The translations under genes and the position numbers were made by a program. This document shows, piece after piece, positions 1-11,451 of a DNA stretch of 64,000 bases. Positions within the stretch are counted from its first letter, which is position 1, and each line of letters opens with the position of its first letter. Under the pieces are notes generated by a model. It did no database searches. It saw only the letters and a list, made by a program, of their open reading frames with translations, and had not been told where the DNA came from. Source of the DNA: Trema orientale (Eukaryota > Streptophyta > Magnoliopsida > Rosales > Cannabaceae); the NCBI GenBank assembly GCA_002914845.1, contig JXTC01000260.1, forward strand, positions 161,367-225,366, read 5' to 3'.

Positions 1-1549
1 TATTTGCACGATTTTTTATTCAATATGAAACTCACACATGTGTTTTGCTTTTCTTTTTCTTGTTTTATTTTACTTGAGGACAAAAAATTGTTTGAGTTGG
101 GAGTATTTGATGAGTGATTAATTCACTCACATATCAATTATCATTCAGCTTAAATAGTTATAAGATCTTAAGTAGTATTGGCAGTTTGATGAGTTTTTGC
201 TTTGTTTTTATAGTTCCCGTGAATAAATAAGAATCAAGATCAATTGGTGCCAAATATGTGTATTTTAACCCTTATGGATGAAATTGAGTCCGATATGAAT
301 GCAACACAATGAAAATCAAGCAAAACGGAGCTAGAATGGCGAAACAGCGCTCTCGAGCAGAAAGGCTGTCGTGTTGATTTGCAGAACTTAGAGCGATACG
401 GTGCTTGAATAGTAGTGCTACGGTGCTACTTGGAAAATAGATTTCTCGAGCCAAGAGTGCCACGGTGCTGTCCCTCATTCAGAACCGTATTTTTAGCGAG
501 AGTTTAAGGTCAATCTCAGCCCTTGATGCCATCCGATGAAATAGTTGATATTCCACCTAGCCTAGGTCATCTTGGAGCCCCTTAAATATACCCTTAAGCC
601 TCCATTTCAAGGTATAGAGACTTGGAGAGGAAACATCACAAAGAGAACTCAAAAATCCTAGATAAGAAGGAGCTTGGAACAAAACTCTTGGAGAGGATAC
701 TTGAGAGAGTGGCTTCAAGAGATTAAAAACCTGAAGTTCTACCTCCACAAAAGAATTTTTTTATACTCTTTCTCACTCTAGTCTCATTTGAATTTCATAT
801 TATGCCTGATTATTGATGTTTGGATATGTGAAATTCTTATTGTGATTAGTGTTGGATTCTCCTATATTGAATTAATTATTATATGTTTGGGTGTAATGTA
901 ACTTAAACTTTGATTCTATTTCTTGATTTCCAATATTTGTTTTTGACATTGTTCTTGAATTTATTATACTATTCCATGCTTAATGCTTCTCAACTAATTA
1001 GCTACTAGTTGGATGATTTGGTTTCTAGAATTCGGTACTTGAGAAAGGGAATTTCAGAAATAACCATAGGATAGTATAACCTTGGACTTATAGAGTTTGA
1101 GAGAACCTACAATTTCCTTTGAAGTTGTGATTAAAGAACCATTGAACATAATAAATTCTTAATTTCTAGGATCGTAATATAAATATTGAAACTGAAATTT
1201 AGGAATGATTTCACTCGGCACTCAATAGAGGGGGTAGAAATATCTTTGGGTTCTTAGCTTATAATCTAGGAATAATTGATTAGGATGAAATTGGTGATTA
1301 AAATATATAGTTGATGGTTAGGTGAGTTTAATCCTCTAATACATTTGTGTATATTTTATGTTTGTATTTATATTTATAGTTTTTTTAATTTAATTATAAA
1401 CTTAAAGTTAGGTCCTCACAATTCCTGTAATTAATGATAATTTACTACTCAATTTATCGTGGGATTGACAACTCTATACTTATCACATTATTACTTGTTT
1501 ACAACTCGTGCACTTGTGGTTATTTTACGTATATGCATTTAGCGTAACA
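1..1549 (+). mobile_element. Ty3/gypsy-type retrotransposon, 3' end with 3' LTR
   Basis: Positions 108-1549 form a 1,442-bp LTR that starts TGATGAGTGATTAATTC and ends TAACA, so it has TG...CA termini. The first 107 bases are the end of the internal region. The same LTR occurs twice more in this window, at 20549-21983 and 24702-25759, which confirms it as a repeat family. There the 5' copy is followed by a primer-site-like stretch (TTGGTGCCATTGTCGGGGAA) typical of plant Athila/Tat-type gypsy elements. The element runs off the left edge, so the target duplication cannot be checked. No long ORF is seen. Confidence 0.8.
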
Positions 1550-2402
1550 ACATCACAGTGTTTAGTAGGTAGACCAACATACCACCCTCAATGAGAGCCC
1601 TTAAATCTGTGTGGAGTTTGTTTTTCTGACCATCCCTAGTAAATAGGTGTAGGTATTCGGTACCCCTCTAGTCGATAGGTGAGACACATGGGTATCCCTT
1701 CAGTTTTTTAAGATTAGGATCAGGGAAAGAGCACGTAGTACATGTAGTTCGAGTTGCTCTAGTTTCATGATGAGAGGATATGAGCTTATGGGACAAGTTA
1801 ATTTATGTTATGTTTACTGTGATTTTCGCACCATAGTTTTAATGACTATGATTCTTCAAATATAATTTAAGTACGAACTTGATTAAGATTTTTATTATGG
1901 ATTCTCAATTATGTTTTGCTATATGATTGGTGTAAAGTATACATATATTTTAGAAATCGTTTTCAATGTAACAGACCATGCAGGTATTTTCAGAACCAAA
2001 ATATTTTGTACCAAAAAGGTAATTGGGTATCCTACTGAGCTCTCGAGCTCACTCGCTTACTTTCCTCTCTTTTGGGTACACGATTCTTCGAGATAATTGT
2101 CTTGAAGGCTAGGAAAGTCGCTTAGTTAATGATTATGATCCCATCCCTCTCCCTTGCTTGGTTCCTACATTTTATCCTATTCTTTCTCTCGTATCAAATT
2201 TTTTTGTCAAACCTAGTACACTTACTAAGTTGATATGTAAGGGCAAATTGTAAGTACTTGGTTTATTTCAAATTTTTCAAACTCATTATTTGTCTATATT
2301 TCACCTAAAATTACTAAAAATCACAACTTTGGCTTTCTAGTCGTGACAACTACTCTTAACATCCCCCCTCAAACTTACAGTTGCTAAAGACTCTACTCTG
2401 AG
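1550..2402. other. Retrotransposon debris, including probable copia 3' LTR start (minus)
   Basis: No gene is seen. On the minus strand a polypurine run (TTTGAGGGGGGA, about 2373-2362) is followed at once by TGTTAAGAGTAG. That is the arrangement expected at the start of a copia 3' LTR, which would extend leftwards from about 2361. Just upstream, at 2374-2402 and resuming after the solo LTR at 4571, lies a copia RNase H tail. The far end of this LTR could not be placed. Confidence 0.45.
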
Positions 2403-4570
2403 TGTAATACCCCTTATAAAAAAAGAAAATAAATAAATAAAAAAAGAAAAGACAAATAAAGCCAAAGGTTTAGTTAAATAATTAAGGATATTTTGGTCAC
2501 TTTAATAAAATTAGGAAACCCTATGCTTATAAACTTTTAGAGCTGACTGAGAGTTAAAAAAAAAAGTATTACACTCTGTAGAGGGAGAGGAAATGGTTAA
2601 GAACATGGGAAAAGATAGAGAGAAAAAGAAGGTTGATTGTCACTCTTTTAAGGTAATAAGCTCAACCTCATCAAGTATCGTGTTATTAATTAGGGATTCT
2701 TAGGGTTAATTCATTATCTAGAGTTTATAATTCTTTAAGCATCTATTTATTTTAGTAATTATTCTAGGGATGATTTATATTTTAAGTGATTCAACTCACT
2801 GTAAAGTTTAAAACAAGACCAAAATTACGTGATTTGGATATGTGGATTATAAGTTATAGATTTTTGAGTTTTGTTCTATGATGGTAAAATGCAGCAGAAG
2901 TTGCGATTGACTTTTTAAGCTTATTTGCTTATCGAATAAGCTTTTCAACGGTATATAATTTGTCAAAAACGGACTTAAAACCAGAGAGATATAGCCTTTT
3001 GAAGTGAGCGCTCTGGAAAAATTTTGTAACTCTCAGCATTTAGAGCAAAAAGGCAGCGATTTGGTCGGCTGTGTGGGGCCAATATATAGACCCCATAGAT
3101 ATGTTCTTGGTAGTTTTTGGACCTACATCATTTGTAGAAATCGTTTTCTAAGTTTTATAGTTTTTAGATTTTAATTAGAATTGTTATGAGTTTACAATAT
3201 TGAAGTTATACAAGATAGTATAACGAACGTATCGAGTGCACATGGGCAGTGGGGTAGATATCTTTCTAAATCTATTTAAGATATCTCTTAATTGTTTAAT
3301 GATCTGTATGATTTTTATTATTGTAATAGGTGTTTCAGAGATCATGTTGATTATTTTGATTAATTAGGAAAAGCGAACGAGGTAAGTAATCTTTGATCTT
3401 TCCTAGTAGTTTTCCTTATCCAAAAATTTAATGTTTTATTGTTTCTAATAAGCTCATGTTTATAAAATATTTTCTTTAATAATATGATTTCGAGTCAAAA
3501 TATATTTTTTGCAAACTGAGTTTATCTATTGAAAGAACATTATTTTACTGAAACAGTCACTTTTTCTAAAAAATATTATGAGTTTATTTGAAAGTTATTT
3601 GTACCAAAATATGGATCAAGTATATCAAATAGTTATTGAGCATTGTTATATGAAAATTATTTTGGAATGATTACAGTGATGTAATAAGAAAAGTAAAACT
3701 GTTTATGAACTATTATTGTATATGAATGTATTTTGAAACTCTCTTTAGTGACTATGCAATGTGGACCTATTCTACAGGAATTATATGTAGACAGTATGTA
3801 TTGAATGTGTTCCTAGCTACAGGGATTAAATGTAGTAAATGTGGACCTAGCTACAGGGGTCAAATGTAGTAAATGCAGACCTGGCTACAAGGGTTAAGTG
3901 TAGTAAATATAGACTTAGTCACAAGGGTTAAATGTGGCCATAGTCGCCAAAAACTGTTGAGAAGTGCTTTGAAGGTGTTAATGATTTTTGAATGAGACTA
4001 AAATGATAGATTTTGAAAATATGCTTCCTATTTTTGTTAAATTAATTTTCCAAACAATCTCATTTGATTATCTTGAAAAGTATAAGTTCTGAAATCAATT
4101 TAATTCTGAGAAATATTCCTGAACCTTTTCAAATGTATATATATACTTGATCCAACTAGGTAAGGTTATTGGTTACTTACTGGGTTGCCAAGCTTACCCT
4201 TTTATTTTCCCCTTCCCAGATTTTTGAGGATCATCAGTAAATAAGTTGATCAAAGAGAAATTGTTAAATAGTACTTGAAATGCTTTGACATTCAGAAGTT
4301 GGTGCGGGAGATATTTGTTGTATCTTATGGAGATATTGTAAGGACTCGAAAGGTTAATTAGTACGAATCTATTAATTATAGCTTTTCGTTTACAATATAT
4401 ATTTTGAATATTTAGAGATTTAGAAGAATTATTAAATTATACATGATTTATGGGTATTTATTGGAGATTAATTCTTCTCTATTTTGTGGATTATAGATAA
4501 ATAGCTTGCATATTTATAAGATTTTTCCGTATAGGTATGCGGCGTATGTCCTCGGAGGTGGGACATGACA
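2403..4570 (+). mobile_element. Solo LTR (about 2.17 kb), probably gypsy type
   Basis: The segment begins TGTAATACCCC and ends GGGACATGACA, the usual ends of a large class of plant LTRs. It is flanked by CTGAG (2398-2402) and CTAAG (4571-4575), a 5-bp target duplication with one mismatch. No internal coding domain is present, so it is a solo LTR. It contains a minisatellite at about 3755-3940 with a unit like GGACCTAGCTACAGGGGT, repeated four to five times. It is inserted into the 3' end of a copia pol gene on the opposite strand. A rearranged piece of the same family lies in the reverse direction at about 7670-8000. Confidence 0.7.
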
Positions 4571-4700
4571 CTAAGTTTGTTACGAAGAGAAGGAAATCTA
4601 GAACTACACACAACCTTCGTGAGCACATCAGCAGATCTATTGCTGGAACATGACGAACATCAAGCTGCTTTTGTAGAACTTTTTCACTAAGGGTAGTAGT
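4571..4700 (-). pseudogene. Ty1/copia RNase H C-terminal remnant
   Basis: Read on the minus strand from about 4690, the sequence encodes KVLQKQLDVRHVPAID and then, after a frameshift, ADVLTKVVCSSRFPSLRNKL. These are the well-known motifs at the end of copia pol (LDVRHV, ADxLTK, F..LR.KL). The reading continues beyond the solo LTR insertion into 2402-2374 and a polypurine tract. The upstream pol gene is missing, so this is a dead fragment. Confidence 0.65.
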
Positions 4701-4953
4701 TAGTTTGTTATTTTGTTATGACACGTGTACAATTTAGTTAGGAGTTTAGCTTTTCTGTTGCACTTAGCTTATGTATTTAAGACACTAATTGCACAGTTAG
4801 CAAATTAATGAAAGTTTAGTCCATTTTCAGAATCAATCTTCTTTCTTGATACGTATAACTCTAAAGTATACAACACGAATACACGATCAATATCCTCATT
4901 GAAAGCGGGTACAAAATTTTTGTTAGTTCAAAAAAAATGTTACCCGGCCATAC
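4700..4953 (+). mobile_element. LTR-like fragment
   Basis: This stretch is non-coding. It has a TATA-like motif (TATTTAAG, about 4775) and the look of a plant copia LTR promoter and R region. It adjoins the 3' limit of the truncated SEO gene, so its insertion or rearrangement probably removed exons 5-7 of that gene. Exact ends and target duplication could not be found. Confidence 0.35.
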
Positions 4954-6902
4954 CAGGGGATCCATTACGACATTTGATTAGCTCCACAAGATGATCATTT
5001 CCGCTCTTGAGCTTTTCGGCTGATTCTAATTGATCCATGATTAAGAACCTGCAGAGACATTGCTAGGAAGCCCATGTTTACAAGCTAATTGTAATAATGA
5101 TCACACGTACAATTACTATGAAATTAAATGATGTGACAGGACATAGTAAAATCAATAAATGGAGATAAAAATATGGAGTGCGATTGCTGTCCTATTATGC
5201 TGTGCCATTTTCGTCTAAACATGGATAACTAAGCACGAAATAAAATCACAACTTAACTGATTCCTTTATTAGGAAAGCTAATCAATTAAAATTTAAAATG
5301 TTATCACGTCATTCAAAACAATAGAATATGATGTTCATTTCTAGATTCTACCAAAGTCAACATTGTTTGTATAATGATATGTACACTAATATCTTAAAAA
5401 GCTATATACGTGACATTCATTTCAACAAGAATTTATACTAAATAAATGAGATCACATAATTTAAAGTTATATACCTTAAAATGATGACATATCAGTTTTG
5501 TAAAGTTTTTGTGCAAAATCTTTAGTATCCTTATCATTATTTGATAAAAATAACCACGAGTTGTAAAAATTATACAAAGAAATGTCTAGAGAAAAGTATA
5601 AGACGACCATTAGTTAAAATAATACAAAATGTCGGTGGATAACCGACTTTACTATGCCTATCTATATTAGAAGCCTCATTTCATCATTTCCCAGTTCCCA
5701 TAGAAGATAATAGCCATGTTACTTGTTCCATTAGCCTAGAAAGTTCACTCATTATTACCTCTCTATCTCATATGAAATCCGTTCGAATCGTAAACAAAAC
5801 TTCACAACTACTTAATTATACTATCCATCACATAATAAATCATTAACAGTGAAAAGATAATTCCATCACGAAACATAAAACAAGATAAAACTTTTGTACT
5901 TGTAGCAGAATGCAATATTGCATACATGATTTCCTCGTCTTCCTCGTCTCCGGCTGTCATGAGGGACAAAATTTGTGTTGAAGAAACCACTATACTTCGG
6001 ATGGTCCAGTATACAGCTTTTGGGATATGAGAACTGGTAGCTAAAATCTCAGGCGATTCAGTAGTGAAGCAGATGTGAGAAGGAGAGTCATAGAATTCAA
6101 CAATTTTATTGGTAACATCCTGAATTTCCCGAACCAGTGGAAAGAGACCATCAACTAGTTTTGGTCTCAGAGCTCTGGGCTTTTGCTTGAGAAGAGCAAC
6201 CGCATAGGCGACCGAGTTGGTCGCACAAAGGCTGACCAGAAGCCGAAACTCGCCAAAGGTGACCGCAAAAGCAACCAAGGCTAGTGCCACCTTTGCATCC
6301 CAGTTGTAGAGCTTTAGTAACTGTAATATCTTCATGGTTTTGGAGTGTACGTCAACTCCATCAAAACACATGCTGAGTATCTACGGTCAATACATATGCA
6401 TATGAAGGGTCTAAGTCAGGAATTGGAAAAAGGGAAAAAAAAAAATAGTATGAAAAGAAAAATAAAGAAAATTGTTAACCTCGTGTGAAATTGCCTGGAT
6501 CACCCCGGTTGGAATTTTTTCGTACATGCACTCAGGGACTTGGATTTCAGCAAAGTCGTGCGCTGATGAATCCTGTTATACAAAATACAAAACATGACCA
6601 CAGGCAACATCATTATTAATTACCTCAAAATATTATTAGTTATACTGAGGAAAGTTTTTAATTACCTTAATAGATCCACAGGGTTGATCATCTGCACCGT
6701 TTAAAATGACGTGGATCATGTTAAGAAGTGGCTTTAGGTAGGGAAGGTTACAATTTTCGGAGTCAAAGTCAACAGTACTAGTGTCGAGTATTTGCTTGAT
6801 CAATTCATCCTCGTTGCTATCTCCTTTGGGTAATTCTAGTTCTGTCTTCTGATCAGATACATTTGGTGATTCCATTTGGATTTTGATTCGTGAATGTCGC
6901 AT
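4954..6902 (-). pseudogene. SEO-family gene truncated after its N-terminal exons
   Basis: Four exons on the minus strand can be joined: 6902-6666, 6572-6480, 6380-5926 and 5048-4954. They match exons 1-4 of the intact SEO gene at 54.7 kb in order, length (exons 2 and 4 are 93 and 95 nt in both) and intron phase (0, 0, 2, 1). Shared motifs include MESPN, the stretch NWDAKVAL.LVAFAVTFGEF, and YWTIRSIVVS. This is the SEO N-terminal domain of phloem filament proteins. The conserved donor after exon 4 (CCTG|GTATGG) is still there, but the next sequence is LTR-like and no thioredoxin-like or SEO C-terminal exon exists in 1-4953. The gene has therefore lost about the last half or more of its product. 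The frame is open throughout, so loss may be recent. The likely start is the inner Met at 6875, because the TATA box is too close to the outer one. Confidence 0.75.
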
Positions 6903-6920
6903 GTCGCAATGTTCTGCGCC

Positions 6921-6936
6921 TTATATATATTTATAG
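6921..6936 (-). promoter_or_regulatory. TATA box of truncated SEO gene
   Basis: On the minus strand the sequence reads TATAAATATATATAA. The outermost ATG (6902) lies only about 19 nt downstream, where transcription would normally begin. The second in-frame ATG at 6875 (Met of the MESPN motif, conserved in the paralogue) is therefore the more likely start. Confidence 0.5.
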
Positions 6937-8976
6937 GGCACGGGCACTTAACGCAAAATGGCTGGTCATGTTAATTTCACTAAAACTCTAGGAATAAAGG
7001 CCAAAGCAAAAGGAAGAAAAGAAAAGGTGAATGCTCCGCTACCTTCCTTTCTAGGGGGTCGAGATCACCATAATTATAAGTGCCACTAGATTTTAGCGAA
7101 GTTCTCCTATTACCTTGCTTTCTAGTCAATGCTCCGTTACTTTGCTTTCTAGGGGGTCCAGATGACCATATTCTGCATCGCCTCCTTTGTTCCACCTTTA
7201 ATAAATGTTTGTCGTGCTTCATATCTCTTTTAAAAAGTAAGGGCGGGCAATTATGAGTATCATTGCCATTGCATGCATGGTAAATTGGTAATATCACACC
7301 CCACTCGCAAAAATGTGCGCTGCATATCTATAAGCCAAAATCTTATAAATATACAAGGCATCGGTCTATAATTCACAAAAATAAAGAAGAATCAATATCC
7401 AATAAATATCAGCAAACCTTCGAAATAACTTGACATTTATTGTAAATCTCCACATATTAAAAATCAACTATACAAAATACAAATTGTAATCTAATAAGTT
7501 AGTACCAATAGACCTTTTACCTTCTCATGTTTTCTCAATAAAAATGAACGATTTTTCTTCTTCTAATCACAAACTCCTATGCATCCAAATGACTACTAAA
7601 TAAGTTTTTCCTTAATTATACCTCTTAGTTAATAATCTTTAAAATCTGGGAGGAAAAAATAAAAGGGTAAACTAGAAACCCAGTAAGTAACCAGTAACCT
7701 TATCTAGCTAGATCAAGTATATATTAAAATTATTAACCAATATTTTTCATAACAAAATTGGTTTTAGAAATTAATACTTTTGAAAATATTTAAATCAAGT
7801 CGTTCAATAAACAATTTAACAAAAACAAGTAATACGTTTCCAAATCTATCTTTTCAAATCTCATTTTAGGTAATAATAATTTCAATTATACTTCTGTCCA
7901 GTTTTTTGTGACTGTAGCTACACTTAACCACTATGAATAGGTCCGAATCTGTCACAAATAACCCATGTAGATGGGTCCAAATCTGCCACAAATAGCCGTT
8001 GGATCACTACTAGATGATGATCCAATAGCAAAAAAAAAAACCTACACATAGGTAAAAAAAAAAATACCTATTACATTAGCAACCATGTATGTAATAGTTA
8101 CATATTATACCAATTAATATAATTTCATATTAAATTGTAAATTCTATCTATATTTGATTCATTCCAAAATTAGATTCTAGTTATTTCTTTGATCCTCAAA
8201 TACCATTATCTACTTAATTTGAATTATTCTTTTGTATGTTCACTAATTCGTCCGTCCGCACGAGGTCGCAACACTCGACCATGACCTAGTTGGAATGCTT
8301 GTGGACCGGGCCGGCACCTTACCCTTCGACCATGCATGCCAGTTCCCATCCTTTGGGGTGGCTCTCCTTGCACATGACTAGGTCATTTGGTCTTTCACGA
8401 GCTTCTCGGCTTGTGGTAAGATTGGTGTTGTCTTGTGTTCACTACGACATATCATCCGGATCCTAAATAATCTCCACTTGTCATTCTCTGATTGGTCTAG
8501 GTGAAATACCCCCAATAGAATGGGTATATTGAAACAGTATAGCAGATCTTGATCCCGTAATATTGACTCAAATGAAAAACAAATCAATACTTAAAAAAAA
8601 ATGTTTGTGGTACTAAGGGTCTATGAATTCTTCAACTAGTGATTATTTGATCCTTAAACTAAATAAATATTCCAAAGAATCTATGAATTGACTAATTGGT
8701 GACGATAATATCCTTTTGTCAGAAAATTATTGACACTGGTAAAAATTAGATGAAAATTAGACTGAAGAAAATGCATGTGAGGTGTAGTTAAAAAGAGGCC
8801 ATCTTCCTTAAGATTTGCAGGAGAGAGACCCTCTTCTTTTGCTGATACTACAATGGCAAATTGATCATTCGGTTTTAATTCAAGAGATATATGGATAATT
8901 AATTTTTCTCAAGTAAGAAATAAAACCATTTTCTTTTCTTTTTCTATGCCAAAAAATAATCGATCGTCTACTAAAT
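6937..8976. other. Intergenic, with reversed retrotransposon fragments
   Basis: No gene is seen. From about 7670 to 8000 the minus strand resembles part of the solo LTR at 2403-4570, including the CTTACTGGGTT and GGACC..CTACA motifs. At 8230-8400 there is a GC-richer, TE-like stretch of unknown family. Around 7995-8095 are A-rich segments ending in TAGCAA that resemble the repeats at 25.8-26.4 kb. Confidence 0.4.
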
Positions 8977-8994
8977 AAGTAACCATTTCAAATT

Positions 8995-9160
8995 GCCAAC
9001 TGGGGCTAGCTCAGTTGGTCCAAGGTTTGAGGGTTGTGTGTGCGTGTTTGGGGGGGTCAGAGGTTCAAACCTTGGTAGTGTGTGTGTGTGTGTCATTTTC
9101 CTTTAATTTGTAGTAAGTGGTGGTCATTAGTTAAGCCCCACTTTTCAAAAAAAAAAAAAA
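8995..9160 (+). mobile_element. tRNA-derived SINE, copy 1
   Basis: This is a 166-bp element with an RNA polymerase III A-box-like sequence (TAGCTCAGTTGG, from about 9009) and a B box (GGTTCAAACC, about 9062-9071), then a (GT)n stretch and a 3' A run. It is bounded by an exact 18-bp target duplication, AAGTAACCATTTCAAATT, at 8977-8994 and 9161-9178. That pattern is diagnostic of LINE-mobilised SINE insertion. The perfect duplication points to a fairly recent event. A second member sits at 14911-15069. Confidence 0.9.
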
Positions 9161-9178
9161 AAGTAACCATTTCAAATT

Positions 9179-10309
9179 AGATGAGCTCGTTATCCACTCC
9201 TAAGAGAAACCCAGCTTAAATCATAAGTACCAATCATATTTTAGTGTTATGATACGAATAGTTAATTTTACGCTAGAAAAGAAAAATAAATTAAATATGG
9301 ATCTAATAGTAGTGGATCAAATTCCAAATAAACAGAACCATTATCGATAGCTTGCACCAATTTCCCCGTTTGAAATTTTATGGTAGATGTCCTATTTTTA
9401 CACTTTGTTTTAGTAGATGTCCATTTTTCTCTTTTTATAGCTAAATGGTATAAGTATTTTTACATTGTATGTATTCTTATATTCCAGTTTTAGTTTATGT
9501 ACTGAATATATAAATTTTTATATTGAGTATATAATATTTTTGTATGTGATATATTTACTGATATACTGGTTAATTTACTATAACATTTGAAAATAGAAAT
9601 TTCCTTAAAGTTAGCCCAAAATTCGATTATTTTGGTATAAAACCCTTTTAGTTTTTGAATATAAAGATGAGTGAATCCTACTTTTAAAGACATGAGATTT
9701 AGGCTAATATTTCTGGCTCATAAGAGACACTCTCTAAAGTTTAATTATAGCCTTCAGAACCTTGGTAGAGAGAATTATTGGAAATAAAACAAGCTCTATT
9801 ATTTACTCAAATATTATTACAAGATAAAACTCTCAATTTCACTCTTCAAGCTTACTCACTCACTAGAAACTATGTTTCTTTTCTTCCTCACTTCACTCTT
9901 AGAAATTTTACATCTTACTTGATGCTTAGAACTCAAATGGGGAGGGGTATTTATACTTGAAGTTACTCTTCCTCCACCATACAAAATTCTACAAATAAAT
10001 CTTAACTATACACTTAATATAATACAACTCACACTAATCTACCACATTCAAATCACAAGAAACTTCTCTTTGATGGACTTGGATCAAGTTTTGAGCTAAA
10101 CTTCAACTAATGAAATAGTTGGGCTTTGAACTTGGGCTCAAGACAAGTTTATAATGTAACAAGAATGTCATCCAACTTACTCTTTTTTTTTTTTTAAACC
10201 AGTCCTTCGAAAGTTTTTCTAATGATTTATTCTACTACCAATATTGAATAAATTAGTTGTAGGCTACTTTTTTTTCCTCATTAATTAAATCTACCACCAC
10301 ACCACTTTT
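9179..10309. other. Intergenic, no gene seen
   Basis: This stretch is AT-rich. About 9710-10180 has a moderate-complexity, LTR-like composition but no boundary or coding motif that I can support. Confidence 0.3.
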
Positions 10310-10317
10310 TTAAAATA

Positions 10318-10612
10318 AATTCTTGTTGAATTCTTGACGAATTCTTAACGATCTTAATGAATTCTTAAACGATTCTTGATATCGGCGATAATCTTGACGG
10401 ATTCTTAATAAAATTTTGATAAATTTTCGACGATTTTGACGGATTCTTGACATCGGGGGGGAGGGGGGGGGAGAGGGGAGGGAGATCTTGACGGGTTCTT
10501 GATAAATTCTTGACAATCCTGATAGATTCTTCATAGATTCTTGATGTTTGTGGTTATTTTGACGGATTCTTGAGGGATTTTTGGTGCATTCTTGACAAAT
10601 TCTTGACTAATT
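10318..10612. repeat. Degenerate minisatellite, core GATTCTTGACG
   Basis: Short units built on (A/G)ATTCTTGAC or ATTCTTGAT recur through the interval at uneven spacing, roughly 10-25 bp. A G-run of about 30 bases (GGGGGGGAGGGG type) lies inside at about 10457-10485. Translation gives only the repeat itself, so this is not treated as a gene. Confidence 0.6.
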
Positions 10613-10791
10613 CCCTCCCAAAAGTGATAGAATCTAATGGTGGTAGTAAATTTAGTTAAACATTTAAAAAAAAATAGTAATTGCCCACTTAACCCACTAA
10701 TATTTGCAAACTAGTGAACAATGTTATAACTATACATTTTTAAAATTAATACTTTAATTTAATCATATAAATACAAAATAAGGATGGAAAG

Positions 10792-11184
10792 AGGGGCAGA
10801 GCCAGGTTTTCAATCCAGACTGGCAAAATTTTGGACTACAAATTTCTTTTTTTAGGTATATATTTAGTATAAATTTTAATAATTTCTAATTAATTTTTTG
10901 ATAGCCTGACAGGCTGCACTTTTTAAAAGGAATAGAAAAGCGGCTTATTAAAAAAGAATAAAATAAAATGAGAAATGAGCTTCACCTAGGAAAATAATGA
11001 AATGAGCTTCATATGATGGGTTTCAGAATTATCAAACCAAAATTTTAGATGAGGCAAATACACAATTTTATAACTAGGGAAGGTAAAAGACTATTTTCTT
11101 TTTAAATTATATACTAATATTTTTTTTTTTCAAAAACATCAGAGGACAATTGCCCTCCTCAGGCCTATTTTAGCTCTGCCACTG
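10792..11184. mobile_element. Probable MITE with GGCAGAGC ends
   Basis: The left end reads GAGGGGCAGAGCCAGG and the reverse complement of the right end reads AGTGGCAGAGCTAAAATAGG. This is an imperfect terminal inverted repeat of a kind common in plant MITEs. No coding capacity is seen. A target duplication was not resolved. Confidence 0.4.
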
Positions 11185-11451
11185 AATGCAAATATAATTA
11201 ATCATTAAAAAAATACATGACATTTTTTTTTTCAGAGAGTAATACAAATGTGTGAGTTAAGATACATTACATATGCAATATGTATAAGTTTTGCGTGTAA
11301 TTTATGTGTGTCTATCATTACTCTACAATTAATTATATTGCACTCAAAAAACGAAAATGTTCTGCACTAATTTGTAAGTTCCAGGAAATAAAACACAAAA
11401 ATATTCCAACTCTCTAAGCAAAGGAAAAAAGAAGTCCTATATAGTAGAAGC

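Noticed and set aside
3750..3945. Evenly spaced repeats at first sight like a CRISPR array
   Set aside because: The units are contiguous and variable, without unique spacers, inside a plant LTR. It is a minisatellite.
8995..9075. Functional tRNA gene suggested by A-box and B-box motifs
   Set aside because: There is no cloverleaf with an anticodon arm; the A tail and target duplication identify a SINE.
10310..10534. Arg/Ile-rich frame on the minus strand with repeating RIRQ words
   Set aside because: It reflects the GATTCTTGAC minisatellite, with no promoter or domain.
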